DNA from: Mycobacterium terramassiliense
GTDB taxonomy: Bacteria; Actinomycetota; Actinomycetes; Mycobacteriales; Mycobacteriaceae
Direction: 5' to 3'
Length of the DNA stretch: 64,000 nucleotides
Assembly (NCBI RefSeq): GCF_900157385.1
Contig: NZ_LT717700.1
Span: 1,077,818-1,141,817 of the forward strand
Position numbers and translations under genes: made by a program. Of this stretch, positions 9,227 through 17,159 are shown piece by piece. The notes beneath the pieces were generated by a model that made no database searches, was not told where the DNA came from, and saw only the letters and a list, made by a program, of their open reading frames with translations. Numbering within the stretch: the stretch's first letter is position 1; each line of letters begins with the position of its first letter.

Positions 9227-10413
9227 CGCTGAGCGGCGTACTCGGGCAACGCGATATCGTCTCCGAATTCACGCCCGATGACCCAATCGGCCACCTTCGG
9301 GATGTCCAGCAGCCTGGACGCCGTGTTGCGGGTCCACAATCCGAGCGCCGTTTTTGGCGCGAACATCGAGGCGAACGCGCGCGCCGACCGCTGCCTGGCC
9401 TCGACGATCGGACGCAGCCGGCGTTCATAGCGGCGAAACGCCTCGGGGTGATCGGCACCCGCGCGGCTGAGTTCGCCGGCCAGCACGTAGGCCTGCACCA
9501 TCGCCAGACCCGTCCCCTCCCCCGCCAACAGCGAGACGGCGGCCGCGGCATCGCCGACGAGCGCTACCCGCCCCTGCGACCAGCGGTCCATGACGATTTG
9601 GCTCACGCGATCGAAGTAGACCTCCGGGGCGCCGTCCAGTGCGCGGAGGATCTCGGGGCATTCCCATCCGGCGTCGCCGAAGACCTCCTTCAGGGTTGTC
9701 CTGACCTCCGATAAGTCCTGCGGGTCGGGGCCGCTCAGGTGGTCGGCGGTGAAAACGAAGAGAAACAAAGTCTTTTCGCCGCGCATCGCGAACCGCGCGA
9801 GCATTCGTCCGGGTGTCGTGTACGCGAGGTAGACGCACTCGTCGCGCGGCCGATAGCCCTCGGCTTCGAAGGCGGCCACTCGGTAGCCCAGGTCGGCCTC
9901 GAATGTCGATTCCGGGCCGAACACCAAGCCACGCACGGGCGAATGGATGCCATCGGCGCCGACGACCAGGTCGAACGGGCGTGACTGGGCGCGCTCGAAC
10001 GTGACCCGGACCCCCGCGTCGTCTTGCGTGATGGCCGAAACGCTTTCACCGAACAGGGTTTCGACGTGGTCGTCGATCGAGCGGTGGATCATGGCCGCCA
10101 GATCACTGCGCGGGATGGTGACGAAGCGGCCATCGAGGTTGCGCCGGAACAACTCCGCCGAAAAGCCCCCCACCTTCCGCGAATCCCGGTCCACGAGTCG
10201 CAGCTCCTGCACCGCGTATCCGGCGGCGTGCAATTGGGACGTAAGCCCCATGCGTTCGGCGACGGTGTACCCGCCACCCCAGAAATCCACGACATAGCCG
10301 CCGGTGCGCAGCCGCGGCGCCTTTTCTATCAGGGTCGGCTCGTGGCCGTAGCGCCAAAGCCAGTACCCGAGCGTCGGGCCGGCGATGCCGGCTCCGACGA
10401 TGGCGATCTTCAT
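9223..10413 (-). CDS. FAD-dependent monooxygenase (PHBH-type)
   Basis: A 396-residue class A flavoprotein monooxygenase. The Rossmann motif VGAGIAGPTLGYWLW is at the N-terminus. The middle motif VVGADGIHSPVR (the DG motif) and the late GD motif VALVGDAAAAVSLLAGEG complete the FAD/NAD(P)H signature. It resembles the TetX/aromatic hydroxylase group that hydroxylates polyketides, tetracyclines or aromatic compounds; the substrate is unknown. The ATG at 10413 has a clear AAAGGGG ribosome site 9 nt upstream and begins MKIAIVGAG; an upstream in-frame ATG would run through the operator region. It is divergent from an STAS-like gene with a palindrome between them, suggesting repressor control. Confidence 0.9.
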   Translation of the reverse strand: MKIAIVGAGIAGPTLGYWLWRYGHEPTLIEKAPRLRTGGYVVDFWGGGYTVAERMGLTSQLHAAGYAVQELRLVDRDSRKVGGFSAELFRRNLDGRFVTIPRSDLAAMIHRSIDDHVETLFGESVSAITQDDAGVRVTFERAQSRPFDLVVGADGIHSPVRGLVFGPESTFEADLGYRVAAFEAEGYRPRDECVYLAYTTPGRMLARFAMRGEKTLFLFVFTADHLSGPDPQDLSEVRTTLKEVFGDAGWECPEILRALDGAPEVYFDRVSQIVMDRWSQGRVALVGDAAAAVSLLAGEGTGLAMVQAYVLAGELSRAGADHPEAFRRYERRLRPIVEARQRSARAFASMFAPKTALGLWTRNTASRLLDIPKVADWVIGREFGDDIALPEYAAQR

Positions 10414-10452
10414 GCGCACACCCCTTTCCACTAGGGCCCATTTAATATAAAA

Positions 10453-10471
10453 TAGTGCAATAGTTGCTCTA
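10453..10471. promoter_or_regulatory. Palindromic operator between divergent genes
   Basis: TAGTGCAATAGTTGCTCTA is a near-perfect inverted repeat: half-site TAGTGCAA matches the reverse complement of TTGCTCTA at 7 of 8 positions, around a 3-bp centre. It lies in an unusually AT-rich 90-bp gap between the FAD monooxygenase (minus) and the STAS-like gene (plus). The length and symmetry suit a TetR- or MarR-family repressor dimer. No such regulator is encoded next to it, so the regulator is unidentified. Confidence 0.6.
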
Positions 10472-10503
10472 GGCAATAGATTTCCCTAGTGGAGAGAGCC
10501 GTT

Positions 10504-10965
10504 GTGCTGAAACAACTTACGGGCATGCCCGCCGGGATTCAGGCCCTGGAAGCGGTGGGCACCGTCACGGCGGCCGATTACGACCGGGTCTTTGCGCCCC
10601 TGGTCGATCGGGCGCGACGAACGGGCAGCCGGATGCGGCTGCTCTACCAGTTCGGCCCGGGCTTCCGGCGCATCACCCCGGGGGCGCTGTGGGCCGATGC
10701 CCGGCTCGGCGTGACCTACGTGCGGTTGCTCGACGGCTGCGCCGTGGTGAGTGACCTCGGCTGGATTCGGGCGCCGTCCCGCAGCATCGGCGCGTGGATG
10801 CCCTGCCCGGTGCGGGTGTATGGGGACAACGAACGCGATCACGCAGTCGCGTGGCTGACCTCGCTGCCAGACGGCGCCGGCGCCTCTGCCCGTGACATGG
10901 CCAAGGCATACATAGGCGGAGTGGGCGCCGCGATGGGAACCCTCGCCAGGCTGGTCGTCTCCTAG
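10504..10965 (+). CDS. STAS/SpoIIAA-like protein
   Basis: A 153-residue protein with the SpoIIAA-like (PF11964) pattern: it opens LKQLTGMPAGIQALEAVG, continues TAADYDRVFAPLVD, and contains LLYQFGPGFRRITPGALWAD. Members are small proteins of the STAS fold with unproven roles in lipid or anion sensing. The GTG at 10504 is preferred over the GTG at 10489 because GGAGAG lies 7 nt upstream. It shares the palindromic control region with the divergent FAD monooxygenase, so both may answer the same signal. The 3' end overlaps the convergent monooxygenase operon by 4 bp. Confidence 0.8.
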   Translation: MLKQLTGMPAGIQALEAVGTVTAADYDRVFAPLVDRARRTGSRMRLLYQFGPGFRRITPGALWADARLGVTYVRLLDGCAVVSDLGWIRAPSRSIGAWMPCPVRVYGDNERDHAVAWLTSLPDGAGASARDMAKAYIGGVGAAMGTLARLVVS

Positions 10966-12308
10966 CGGCCCTGGCCCGCCGCGCTGACCTCGCTGAGCCC
11001 CAGGTGATCCCGCAGCGTTTCGCCGGCGTACTCGGTGCGGAACGCGCCGCGCTCCTGCAGCAGCGGCACCACCCGGTCGACGAACTCGTCCAGCCCGTGC
11101 GGGGTCAGGTGCGGCACCAGGATGAACCCGTCGCAGGCGTCGGCCTGGACGTAGGTGTCGATCTCCTCGGCGATGTGTGCCGGGGTTCCCACGAACTGCT
11201 GCCGGCTGGTGACGGCGATGATCAGCTCGCGGATGGACAGGTTCTCGGCTGCGGCACGCTCACGGAAGCGGCGGGCGACCTCGATCGGATCGCCGTGCCG
11301 GACCCGCCCCTGGGTGATGTCGCTGTCGGTCGCCGGATCGACCTCGGGTAGGGGCCCATCCGGGTCGTAGCCCGACAGGTCGCGGCCCCAGACCTGCTCG
11401 AGCATCGCGATCGCCGTCGCGCCGCTGACCTGTTGATAGCGGATGTGGCGCGCCCGGTCCTGCGCTTCGGCATCGGTGTCACCGATGACGAACGTCGCCG
11501 CGGGAAAGACCTTGAGCCGGTTGGGATCCCGACCATACGAGGCGGCGCGGCCCTTGACGTCGGCGTAGTAGCGCTGGCCGTCCTCCAGCGATGAGTGCAG
11601 GGTGAACAAGGCGTCGGCGTTGCGGGCGCCGAACGCGCGGCCGTCGGCGGAGTCACCGGCCTGCAGCAATATCGGGTGTCCCTGCGGGCCGGCGGGCAGC
11701 GTCGCGAACCCGCGCACGTCGAACTGCGGACCGCGGTGTGCGACGCTGCGGATCCGGTCGGGATCGACGTAGACCCCGGCGTCGACGTCGGCCAGCACGG
11801 CGTCGGCCGCCCAGCTGTCCCAGAATTGGCGGGCCACGGTGAGGAATTCCTCGGCGCGCGTATACCGATCGGCGTGGTCCAGAAAGCCGCCGCGGCGGAA
11901 GTTGGCGCCGGTGAAGGCGTCCGACGAGGTCACCATGTTCCAGCCCGCGCGGCCCCCGGACAGGTGGTCGAGCGTCGCGAATTGCCGTGCCACTTCGAAG
12001 GGTTCGTTGAAGGTGGTGTTGATGGTGCCGGTCAGACCGATGCGGTCGGTGACGCCCGCGAGCGCTGCCAGCACGGTGAAGGTGTCCGGCCGGCCCACCA
12101 CGTCCAGGTCGTAGATGCGGTCGCGGTGCTCCCGCAGTCGCAGCCCCTCGGCCAGGAAGAAGAAGTCGAACAATCCCCGTTCGGCGGTGCGGGCCAGGTG
12201 CACGAAAGACTCGAATTCGATCTGACTTCCGGCGGTGGGGTCGGTCCATACCGTGGTGTTGTTGACGCCCGGGAAATGCGCGGCCAAATGAATCGGTTTG
12301 CGGCTCAT
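10962..12308 (-). CDS. LLM-class flavin monooxygenase, NtaA/SnaA/DszA type
   Basis: A 448-residue luciferase-like monooxygenase of the NtaA/SnaA/DszA subfamily, which uses reduced FMN to oxidise organosulfur, chelator or heterocyclic substrates. Typical segments are HLAAHFPG at the start, AERGLFDFFFLAEG near residue 45, TINTTFNEPFEVARQFATLDHLSGGRAGW (region about residues 98-126) and NMVTSSDAF. It is the last gene of a four-gene operon; its ATG overlaps the previous stop (ATGA). No flavin reductase is encoded nearby, so reduced flavin must come from elsewhere. Substrate unknown. Confidence 0.9.
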   Translation of the reverse strand: MSRKPIHLAAHFPGVNNTTVWTDPTAGSQIEFESFVHLARTAERGLFDFFFLAEGLRLREHRDRIYDLDVVGRPDTFTVLAALAGVTDRIGLTGTINTTFNEPFEVARQFATLDHLSGGRAGWNMVTSSDAFTGANFRRGGFLDHADRYTRAEEFLTVARQFWDSWAADAVLADVDAGVYVDPDRIRSVAHRGPQFDVRGFATLPAGPQGHPILLQAGDSADGRAFGARNADALFTLHSSLEDGQRYYADVKGRAASYGRDPNRLKVFPAATFVIGDTDAEAQDRARHIRYQQVSGATAIAMLEQVWGRDLSGYDPDGPLPEVDPATDSDITQGRVRHGDPIEVARRFRERAAAENLSIRELIIAVTSRQQFVGTPAHIAEEIDTYVQADACDGFILVPHLTPHGLDEFVDRVVPLLQERGAFRTEYAGETLRDHLGLSEVSAAGQGR

Positions 12309-13426
12309 CCGGTTAACCCCCACCGCTTGGCGATCAGTTCGTGCGAGCGCAACCGGTCGGCGTGCCCGTAGGTGACCGAGGTGATGACGAGTTCGTCGGC
12401 GCCGGTGGCGCGCTGCAGCGTCTCCAACCGCTCGGCGACCTCATCGGGATCGCCGACGAATTGCGTTGCCACCCGGTCGATCACGACGGCCAGCTGCTCG
12501 TCGGTCAGCGGGACGCACTCGTCGGGGTCGGGATAGGGGACGGCGCCGCCGCCGGCCCGGATCGAATACACCCAATGGCCGTAGCTGGAGGCCAGGTGTT
12601 TGGCGGTGGCGGAGTCGTCGGCGACCACGATGTCGGCCGACACCACCACGTAGGGCCGCGGCAGCGCCGCCGACGGGACGAACGCGTCCCGGTAGGCGTC
12701 GATGGCGTCCAGCGCCGTCGCCGGGGTGAGGTGATAGCTGGCCACGAACGGCAGCCCCCGCGCGCCGGCGACCTGGGCACTGCGCCCCTTGCTGCTGCCG
12801 AATATCCACGGCGTCAGGGCAGCGCCTTCTCCGGGCACGGCATGCACGTCGAACCCGTCGACTTCGTAGGTTCCGGCCAGCATCGCCATGATGTCCCCGA
12901 GCTGTTCGGCGAAGTCGGGCGCGACGGCCTCGGGTTGCTGCAGGATCGCCTGGGTCGCCTGCACTCGGCCGCTGCCCAGCAACTTGCGCAGATCGAACGG
13001 CGGCGGGATGACGACGCCGTCGACCTCGCGCCATTCCCGGGACGGTTCGGGCCTGGGGGGTTTCGGGGATCGCGGCTTGGTGATCCGCCGCTGGGCCGAG
13101 CGGCCCAGGCCCAAATCGATGCGGCCCGGATAGAACGCGTCGAGCATGCCGAAGCTCTCCACCACCGCGGCGGCGGTGGTGTGACTGAGCTGCACGGCGG
13201 CCGAGCCCACCCGAATCGTGTTGGTAGCGGCCGCGATCTGCCCGATCAGAACCGCCGGTGCCGCGCTGGCGACGGCGACGAAATGATGTTCGGCGGTCCA
13301 GAACCGGCGATAGCCCCACCGCTCGGCGTGCTGGGCGAGCTCGACGGTGTTGCGCAACGCCGTCGCCACATCGTCGCCGGAGCTGATCGGGGCGAGGTCC
13401 AGGACCGACAGCGGCACCGCCGTCAT
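12305..13426 (-). CDS. LLM-class flavin-dependent oxidoreductase (MsnO8-like)
   Basis: A 373-residue luciferase-like protein of the MsnO8-type family, recognised by the opening PLSVLDLAPI, by AERWGYRRFWTAEHHF near residue 40, and by VRVGSAAVQLSHT-like and AFYPGRIDLGLGRS segments in the first 115 residues. It probably binds FMN or F420 and oxidises a small molecule; the exact reaction is unknown. It overlaps both neighbours by 4 bp and is therefore co-translated with two other luciferase-fold proteins. Confidence 0.88.
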   Translation of the reverse strand: MTAVPLSVLDLAPISSGDDVATALRNTVELAQHAERWGYRRFWTAEHHFVAVASAAPAVLIGQIAAATNTIRVGSAAVQLSHTTAAAVVESFGMLDAFYPGRIDLGLGRSAQRRITKPRSPKPPRPEPSREWREVDGVVIPPPFDLRKLLGSGRVQATQAILQQPEAVAPDFAEQLGDIMAMLAGTYEVDGFDVHAVPGEGAALTPWIFGSSKGRSAQVAGARGLPFVASYHLTPATALDAIDAYRDAFVPSAALPRPYVVVSADIVVADDSATAKHLASSYGHWVYSIRAGGGAVPYPDPDECVPLTDEQLAVVIDRVATQFVGDPDEVAERLETLQRATGADELVITSVTYGHADRLRSHELIAKRWGLTG

Positions 13427-14520
13427 CGGTGCACCGCCGCGTAGCGGTTGGGCGCCACGGGCAGGCCCAGCCGGGCCCGTAGGGTTTCGCCGGGACGGTA
13501 GGCGGTGCGGAAGCGCCGGGCTCGCTGCAGCAGCGGCACCACCTCGTCGACGATCACCGGCAGGTCGGTGCCGTTGACGGCGGGCCGCAGCCGCGCGCCG
13601 TCGAGGCCCAGCCGCTGCCAGCCCAGGATCATGTCGACCAATTCCGTTGCGCTGCCCGCGAAGACGAGGGCATCCGACCGGAAATCGTCCTGGCCGTGGA
13701 ACGAAACGACCACGTCCGCAAGCACTTTGAGGTGAGCGCCGCCCGCCGCGCGCACCTCGCCGAGGATGCTGCGCACCGAGGCGTCGTCGGTGGGCGTGAT
13801 GAACACGACGTCGGCGCCGGCCGCGGCGAACTCGTAGGCGGGCCCGACGTGCGCCAGCGCGGCCACCACCGGCTGGCCCTGCGGCGGCCGCGGCGTGATC
13901 GACGGGCCCTTGACGGAGAAGAACTTTCCGGTGAAGTCGATGTAGTGCAGCTTGTCGACGTCGACGTAGCGCCCGGTGCTCACGTCACGGATGATTGCGT
14001 CGTCCTCCCAGCTGTCCCACAACCGGCGCACCACCTCGACGTACTCGACGGCCTCCTCAAAAAGGGGAATTCCGGAGACGTCGCGGCGCCCGAACAGGGC
14101 CGCCTCATGGGCGGTGGCGCTCACTCGCGGCTGCCAGCCCGCCCGGCCGTGCGACACGAAGTCCAGGGTCGCAATGGATTTGGAGACATGGAAGGGCTCG
14201 GTGTGGGTAACCGTAGCCACGGGGATCAGCCCGATGTGTCGGGTCGCGGGGGCGATGCGGGCCGCGACCAGGACGGCGTCGGCGCGGCCGGTCAGCCGAT
14301 CCGGATGAATCCGGGAGCTTCGGCCGATCTGCGGCATCAAGGAGTCGTCGATGGTCAAAAAATCCAGCAGCCCGCGCTCGGCGGTGGCCGCCAACCCGGC
14401 CCAGTAACGGCCGTCCAGCACCGACGGCGCATCGGGGTCCGAGGCGAGGGTGGCTTGCCACGCCTGCGGGTGCCACCCGTATCCGTCGAGCGCGACGCCC
14501 AGATGGAACTGACCGCTCAT
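13423..14520 (-). CDS. LLM-class flavin monooxygenase, NtaA/SnaA-like
   Basis: A 365-residue luciferase-like monooxygenase, shorter than typical NtaA-type enzymes but with the same landmarks: AERGLLDFLTIDDSL, TRHIGLIPVATVTHTEPFH, SIATLDFVSHGRAGWQ and VEVVRRLWDSWEDDAI. The start is placed at the ATG at 14520 because it overlaps the stop of the GNAT gene as ATGA, like the other joints in this operon; an ATG nine bases upstream is the alternative. It is partner to two further luciferase-like proteins, which suggests a multi-step catabolic or detoxification route. Confidence 0.88.
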   Translation of the reverse strand: MSGQFHLGVALDGYGWHPQAWQATLASDPDAPSVLDGRYWAGLAATAERGLLDFLTIDDSLMPQIGRSSRIHPDRLTGRADAVLVAARIAPATRHIGLIPVATVTHTEPFHVSKSIATLDFVSHGRAGWQPRVSATAHEAALFGRRDVSGIPLFEEAVEYVEVVRRLWDSWEDDAIIRDVSTGRYVDVDKLHYIDFTGKFFSVKGPSITPRPPQGQPVVAALAHVGPAYEFAAAGADVVFITPTDDASVRSILGEVRAAGGAHLKVLADVVVSFHGQDDFRSDALVFAGSATELVDMILGWQRLGLDGARLRPAVNGTDLPVIVDEVVPLLQRARRFRTAYRPGETLRARLGLPVAPNRYAAVHR

Positions 14521-15005
14521 TGCAGCCACTTCTCGAAGGCGATCGGAAGGAACGGCCCCCAGTCCGGCAGCGGATCGGGGGCGATGCGGGTGTAGCCCGT
14601 CGCGTCGTAGAGCGCCGCGGCCTCGGGTTGCCGATTGCCGGTGATCAGGTACAGCCGCCGGTACCCGCGGGCGGCGGTCTCCGCCTCCAGCGCCGCCAGC
14701 AGCGCCCGGGCGTAGCCGCGGCGCCGATGCGCGCTGTCGGTCCAGATCCGCTTGAGCTCGGCGGTGTCGGCGTCGTACCGCCGAAACGCCCCGCCGGTGA
14801 CGGGGGCGCCGTTCACCACCCCGATGAGCAGGCCGCCGTCGGGCGCCGCCAGCTCGTCCGCCGGCACCGGCAACCAGGCCAGGTGCGCGTCCGGCGTCCC
14901 GCCGTATCGCTGCGCGTACTCGACGGCCAGCTCGGCCAGCAGCGGCTGCGCCAACGCGTCTTCGTGCGTGGCAGCGACGAACCGGAGCCGGGTGGTGGGC
15001 GTCAC
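14517..15005 (-). CDS. GNAT family N-acetyltransferase
   Basis: A 162-residue GCN5-related acetyltransferase. The acetyl-CoA binding motif A is visible as LKRIWTDSAHRRRGYARALL near residues 88-107, followed by GYRRLYLITGN and AAALYDATGYTRI, which complete the fold. The GTG start at 15005 is the first codon of a four-gene operon with three luciferase-like monooxygenases; all joints are 4-bp overlaps. It may acetylate a substrate or product of those enzymes, which is inferred from linkage only. Confidence 0.88.
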   Translation of the reverse strand: MTPTTRLRFVAATHEDALAQPLLAELAVEYAQRYGGTPDAHLAWLPVPADELAAPDGGLLIGVVNGAPVTGGAFRRYDADTAELKRIWTDSAHRRRGYARALLAALEAETAARGYRRLYLITGNRQPEAAALYDATGYTRIAPDPLPDWGPFLPIAFEKWLQ

Positions 15006-15059
15006 GTATTCATCTAACGTTTCCGACGCGCGCCCATTCCACCCGGCGGCGGGTCCGCT

Positions 15060-15653
15060 CTACTGGCCGGGGGGCATCAGCACCGTGTCGATCATGTACA
15101 CCGTCGCGTTGGACGTGCGCACGCCGCCGCAGACCAGGCCCGCGTTGTTCACCCTCAGGTCATTGCCCTGACCGGCCACGGTGAGGGGCGCGCCCTGCAG
15201 GGTCGGGTGGATGCCGGCAACCACAGCCGGGCTGAGCTGCCCCTGTACGACGTGGTACGTCAGGATGCTGGACAGCAGCTGCGCGTCCGTCTTCAACTTG
15301 TCGATGGTCCCCGCCGGCAGCTTGTCGAACGCCGCGTTGGTGGGCGCGAACACCGTGTACTGGCCGTTGTTGAGGGTCGAGACCAGGTTCACGTTCGGAT
15401 TCAGCTTCCCCGACAGCGCCGAGTTCAGCGTGGTCAACATCGGGTTGTTCGACGCCGCCGTCGCCACCGGGTCGCGCGACATCCCCAGCACTGACCCGGG
15501 CCCGCTCGGGTTCTGCTTGGCGTAGTCCGCGCAGCCCGCGCCGATCAGATCACCCGCGTTGTCGGCGAGCGCGGGGCCCGCCGTGGGGCACGCCACGACG
15601 GCGATCGCCGCGAGGCCCGCCGCGGCAATTGTTTTCGCACGAGTTCTCATCAT
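15060..15653 (-). CDS. MPT70-like secreted fasciclin-domain protein
   Basis: A 197-residue secreted protein made of one signal peptide (about residues 1-30, ending near GPALA-DN) and one FAS1/fasciclin domain. Landmarks typical of MPT70/MPT83 are present: [59 protein letters not shown] and [13 protein letters not shown]. No lipobox is evident, so it resembles soluble MPT70 more than lipoprotein MPT83. FAS1 domains mediate adhesion or host interaction. The start is the ATG at 15653, 6 nt after GAAGGAG; a second ATG follows directly. Unlike in M. tuberculosis, no dipZ or second fasciclin gene is adjacent. A SigK-type promoter lies upstream. Confidence 0.92.
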   Translation of the reverse strand: MMRTRAKTIAAAGLAAIAVVACPTAGPALADNAGDLIGAGCADYAKQNPSGPGSVLGMSRDPVATAASNNPMLTTLNSALSGKLNPNVNLVSTLNNGQYTVFAPTNAAFDKLPAGTIDKLKTDAQLLSSILTYHVVQGQLSPAVVAGIHPTLQGAPLTVAGQGNDLRVNNAGLVCGGVRTSNATVYMIDTVLMPPGQ

Positions 15654-15710
15654 TTCGACTCCTTCGTCTTCTGACGGCCGTGGGCGCCGTCTTCGCCGTG
15701 AACACAAGTC

Positions 15711-15737
15711 ATTCGGAGCGGCCTCGGGCATGGATGG
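15711..15737 (-). promoter_or_regulatory. Putative SigK-dependent promoter of the mpt70-like gene
   Basis: Read on the minus strand, CCATCC (15737-15732) and CGAAT (15715-15711) are separated by exactly 16 bases. This fits the reported SigK consensus of mycobacterial mpt70, mpt83 and sigK (CCATCC, 15-16 bases, CGAAT). The -10 element lies 57 bp before the chosen ATG, leaving a short leader with a ribosome site. The match is direct; SigK control is an inference from the family. Confidence 0.8.
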
Positions 15738-15795
15738 AATTTAAGTAACTGAATCTTTAATCAGCTTAATGAGCTAGCCTGGCGCGCGACGAGGG

Positions 15796-16692
15796 CTAAC
15801 CGCGCGTGGCCGTGACGTACCCGGGGACCAGGTCCACGTCTTCCGGGCTGCCGCGCCACAATTCGGCCAACCCCAGGCCGGTGAACAGCTCGACGACGTT
15901 GCGCACCTCGGTCTCCCAGCCGTGCGCCGCCAGATAGTCGGGGACATAACGGTATTCGCCCGGGTACATCAGGCTGGCCAGGTCGACGTCCAGGCCGTGT
16001 CGGCGCCACGAGTCGACGAACGCCTGCCGCGCCGCCTGCCGCGCCGGGGTCCAGGTGGCCATGTGGTCCGCGGTGAAGCGGCTGCCGGGCGCGCTCGCCC
16101 GGGTGACGTCTTGCAACAACCGGTGCTGGGCGTCGGGCGGCAGGTAGCCGACGAGCAGCTGCTCGGCGACCCACACCGTGGGCGCGGCGGCGTCGAAGCC
16201 GGCCCGGCGCAGCGCGGCCGGCCAATCCTGGCGGAGGTCGACGCCGATCGCGCGGCGGTGCGTCGTCGGTCGGGCGTCCAACCCCCGCAGCACTTCGGAT
16301 TTGAAATCGAGGACCTCGGGACGATCGATCTCGTACACCGTCGTCCCCCGCGGCCACCACAGCCGGTAGGGCCGGGTGTCCAGGCCCGACCCCAGGATCA
16401 CCACCTGGCGGATGCCCGCCCTGCCCGCGTCGGCGAGAAATTCGTCAGAGAACTTGCCGTAGGCCGCCTGCACGTGGATGAGCCCGGTCGTGACCGGATT
16501 GCCGCCGCCGTCCGCGGCATACCGCTCGTCGTCGATCACCCGGATGAAGTAGTCCACCCCCGCGGCGCGCACCAATCGGTCCGCGAAGGGGTCGTCGAGG
16601 AGCCCCTTGTTGGTGGCGACGGCGCGGACGACCGCGTCGAAGGTGGTGGCCAAGCCGTCGCCGGTGGCCGGATTCCAGCTGGCGCCTGGCAT
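15796..16692 (-). CDS. SAM-dependent methyltransferase (LCMT-like family)
   Basis: A 298-residue class I methyltransferase of the mycobacterial leucine-carboxyl-methyltransferase-like family (PF04072). Features are TTFDAVVRAVATNKGLLDDPFADRL near the N-terminus (about residues 16-40), the SAM motif QVVILGSGLDTRPYRL, the acidic strand VYEIDRPEVLDFK, and WVAEQLLVGYLPPDAQ. Many paralogues exist in mycobacteria, mostly of unknown substrate. The ATG at 16692 is supported by the usual family start (MPGASWNPATGDGLATTF). It lies 17 bp downstream of a DUF3054 membrane protein on the same strand and may be cotranscribed. Confidence 0.9.
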   Translation of the reverse strand: MPGASWNPATGDGLATTFDAVVRAVATNKGLLDDPFADRLVRAAGVDYFIRVIDDERYAADGGGNPVTTGLIHVQAAYGKFSDEFLADAGRAGIRQVVILGSGLDTRPYRLWWPRGTTVYEIDRPEVLDFKSEVLRGLDARPTTHRRAIGVDLRQDWPAALRRAGFDAAAPTVWVAEQLLVGYLPPDAQHRLLQDVTRASAPGSRFTADHMATWTPARQAARQAFVDSWRRHGLDVDLASLMYPGEYRYVPDYLAAHGWETEVRNVVELFTGLGLAELWRGSPEDVDLVPGYVTATRG

Positions 16693-16709
16693 GGTCTTCT
16701 CGGGTCCGC

Positions 16710-17090
16710 TCAGCGGTCGACGTGGCGCCGAAGGGCCAGTCCGGCGACCGCCCGCCACCCGAGCAACAGCACCGCGGTGACCGACGCGGCGACGACCACG
16801 AAACTCGCCGCCACGCCCGCCGAACTGGCTTTGCGCAACAGCATGCCGACCACGACGGTGCACAGCCAGACGATCACCCCGGTGGGGGCCACCGCGGTGG
16901 GCCGCCGCCAGGCGCGGGACACCAGCCACCCGATGACGGTTCCGGAAAGAAACGGCCAGGCCGTCGTCGCGACGCCGCCGAGGTTGAGCCCTTCGTCGTG
17001 GCTGCGGCGGCCGACGGCGCAGAACACCAGCACCGCGATGACGTCTCCGGCAAGGGAAGCGAGCCAGGCCAGCGACTGGAGCCGAAGCAT
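16710..17090 (-). CDS. DUF3054 membrane protein
   Basis: A 126-residue integral membrane protein with four predicted hydrophobic segments: about residues 8-27, 45-60, 68-88 and 92-115. The pattern GDVIAVLVFCAVGRRSHDEG and FLSGTVIGWLVSRAWRRP fits DUF3054. No function is known. It appears to correspond to Rv0401 of M. tuberculosis by size and by its place beside the fadE7-like gene. It is divergent from the SDR gene that starts at 17160. Confidence 0.82.
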   Translation of the reverse strand: MLRLQSLAWLASLAGDVIAVLVFCAVGRRSHDEGLNLGGVATTAWPFLSGTVIGWLVSRAWRRPTAVAPTGVIVWLCTVVVGMLLRKASSAGVAASFVVVAASVTAVLLLGWRAVAGLALRRHVDR

Positions 17091-17159
17091 GCCGCGAGAC
17101 TACCGGGCGAGCTGGGCATCCTTGACCCCGCGGCCGCGGTGAACCTACATTCGGCACCG

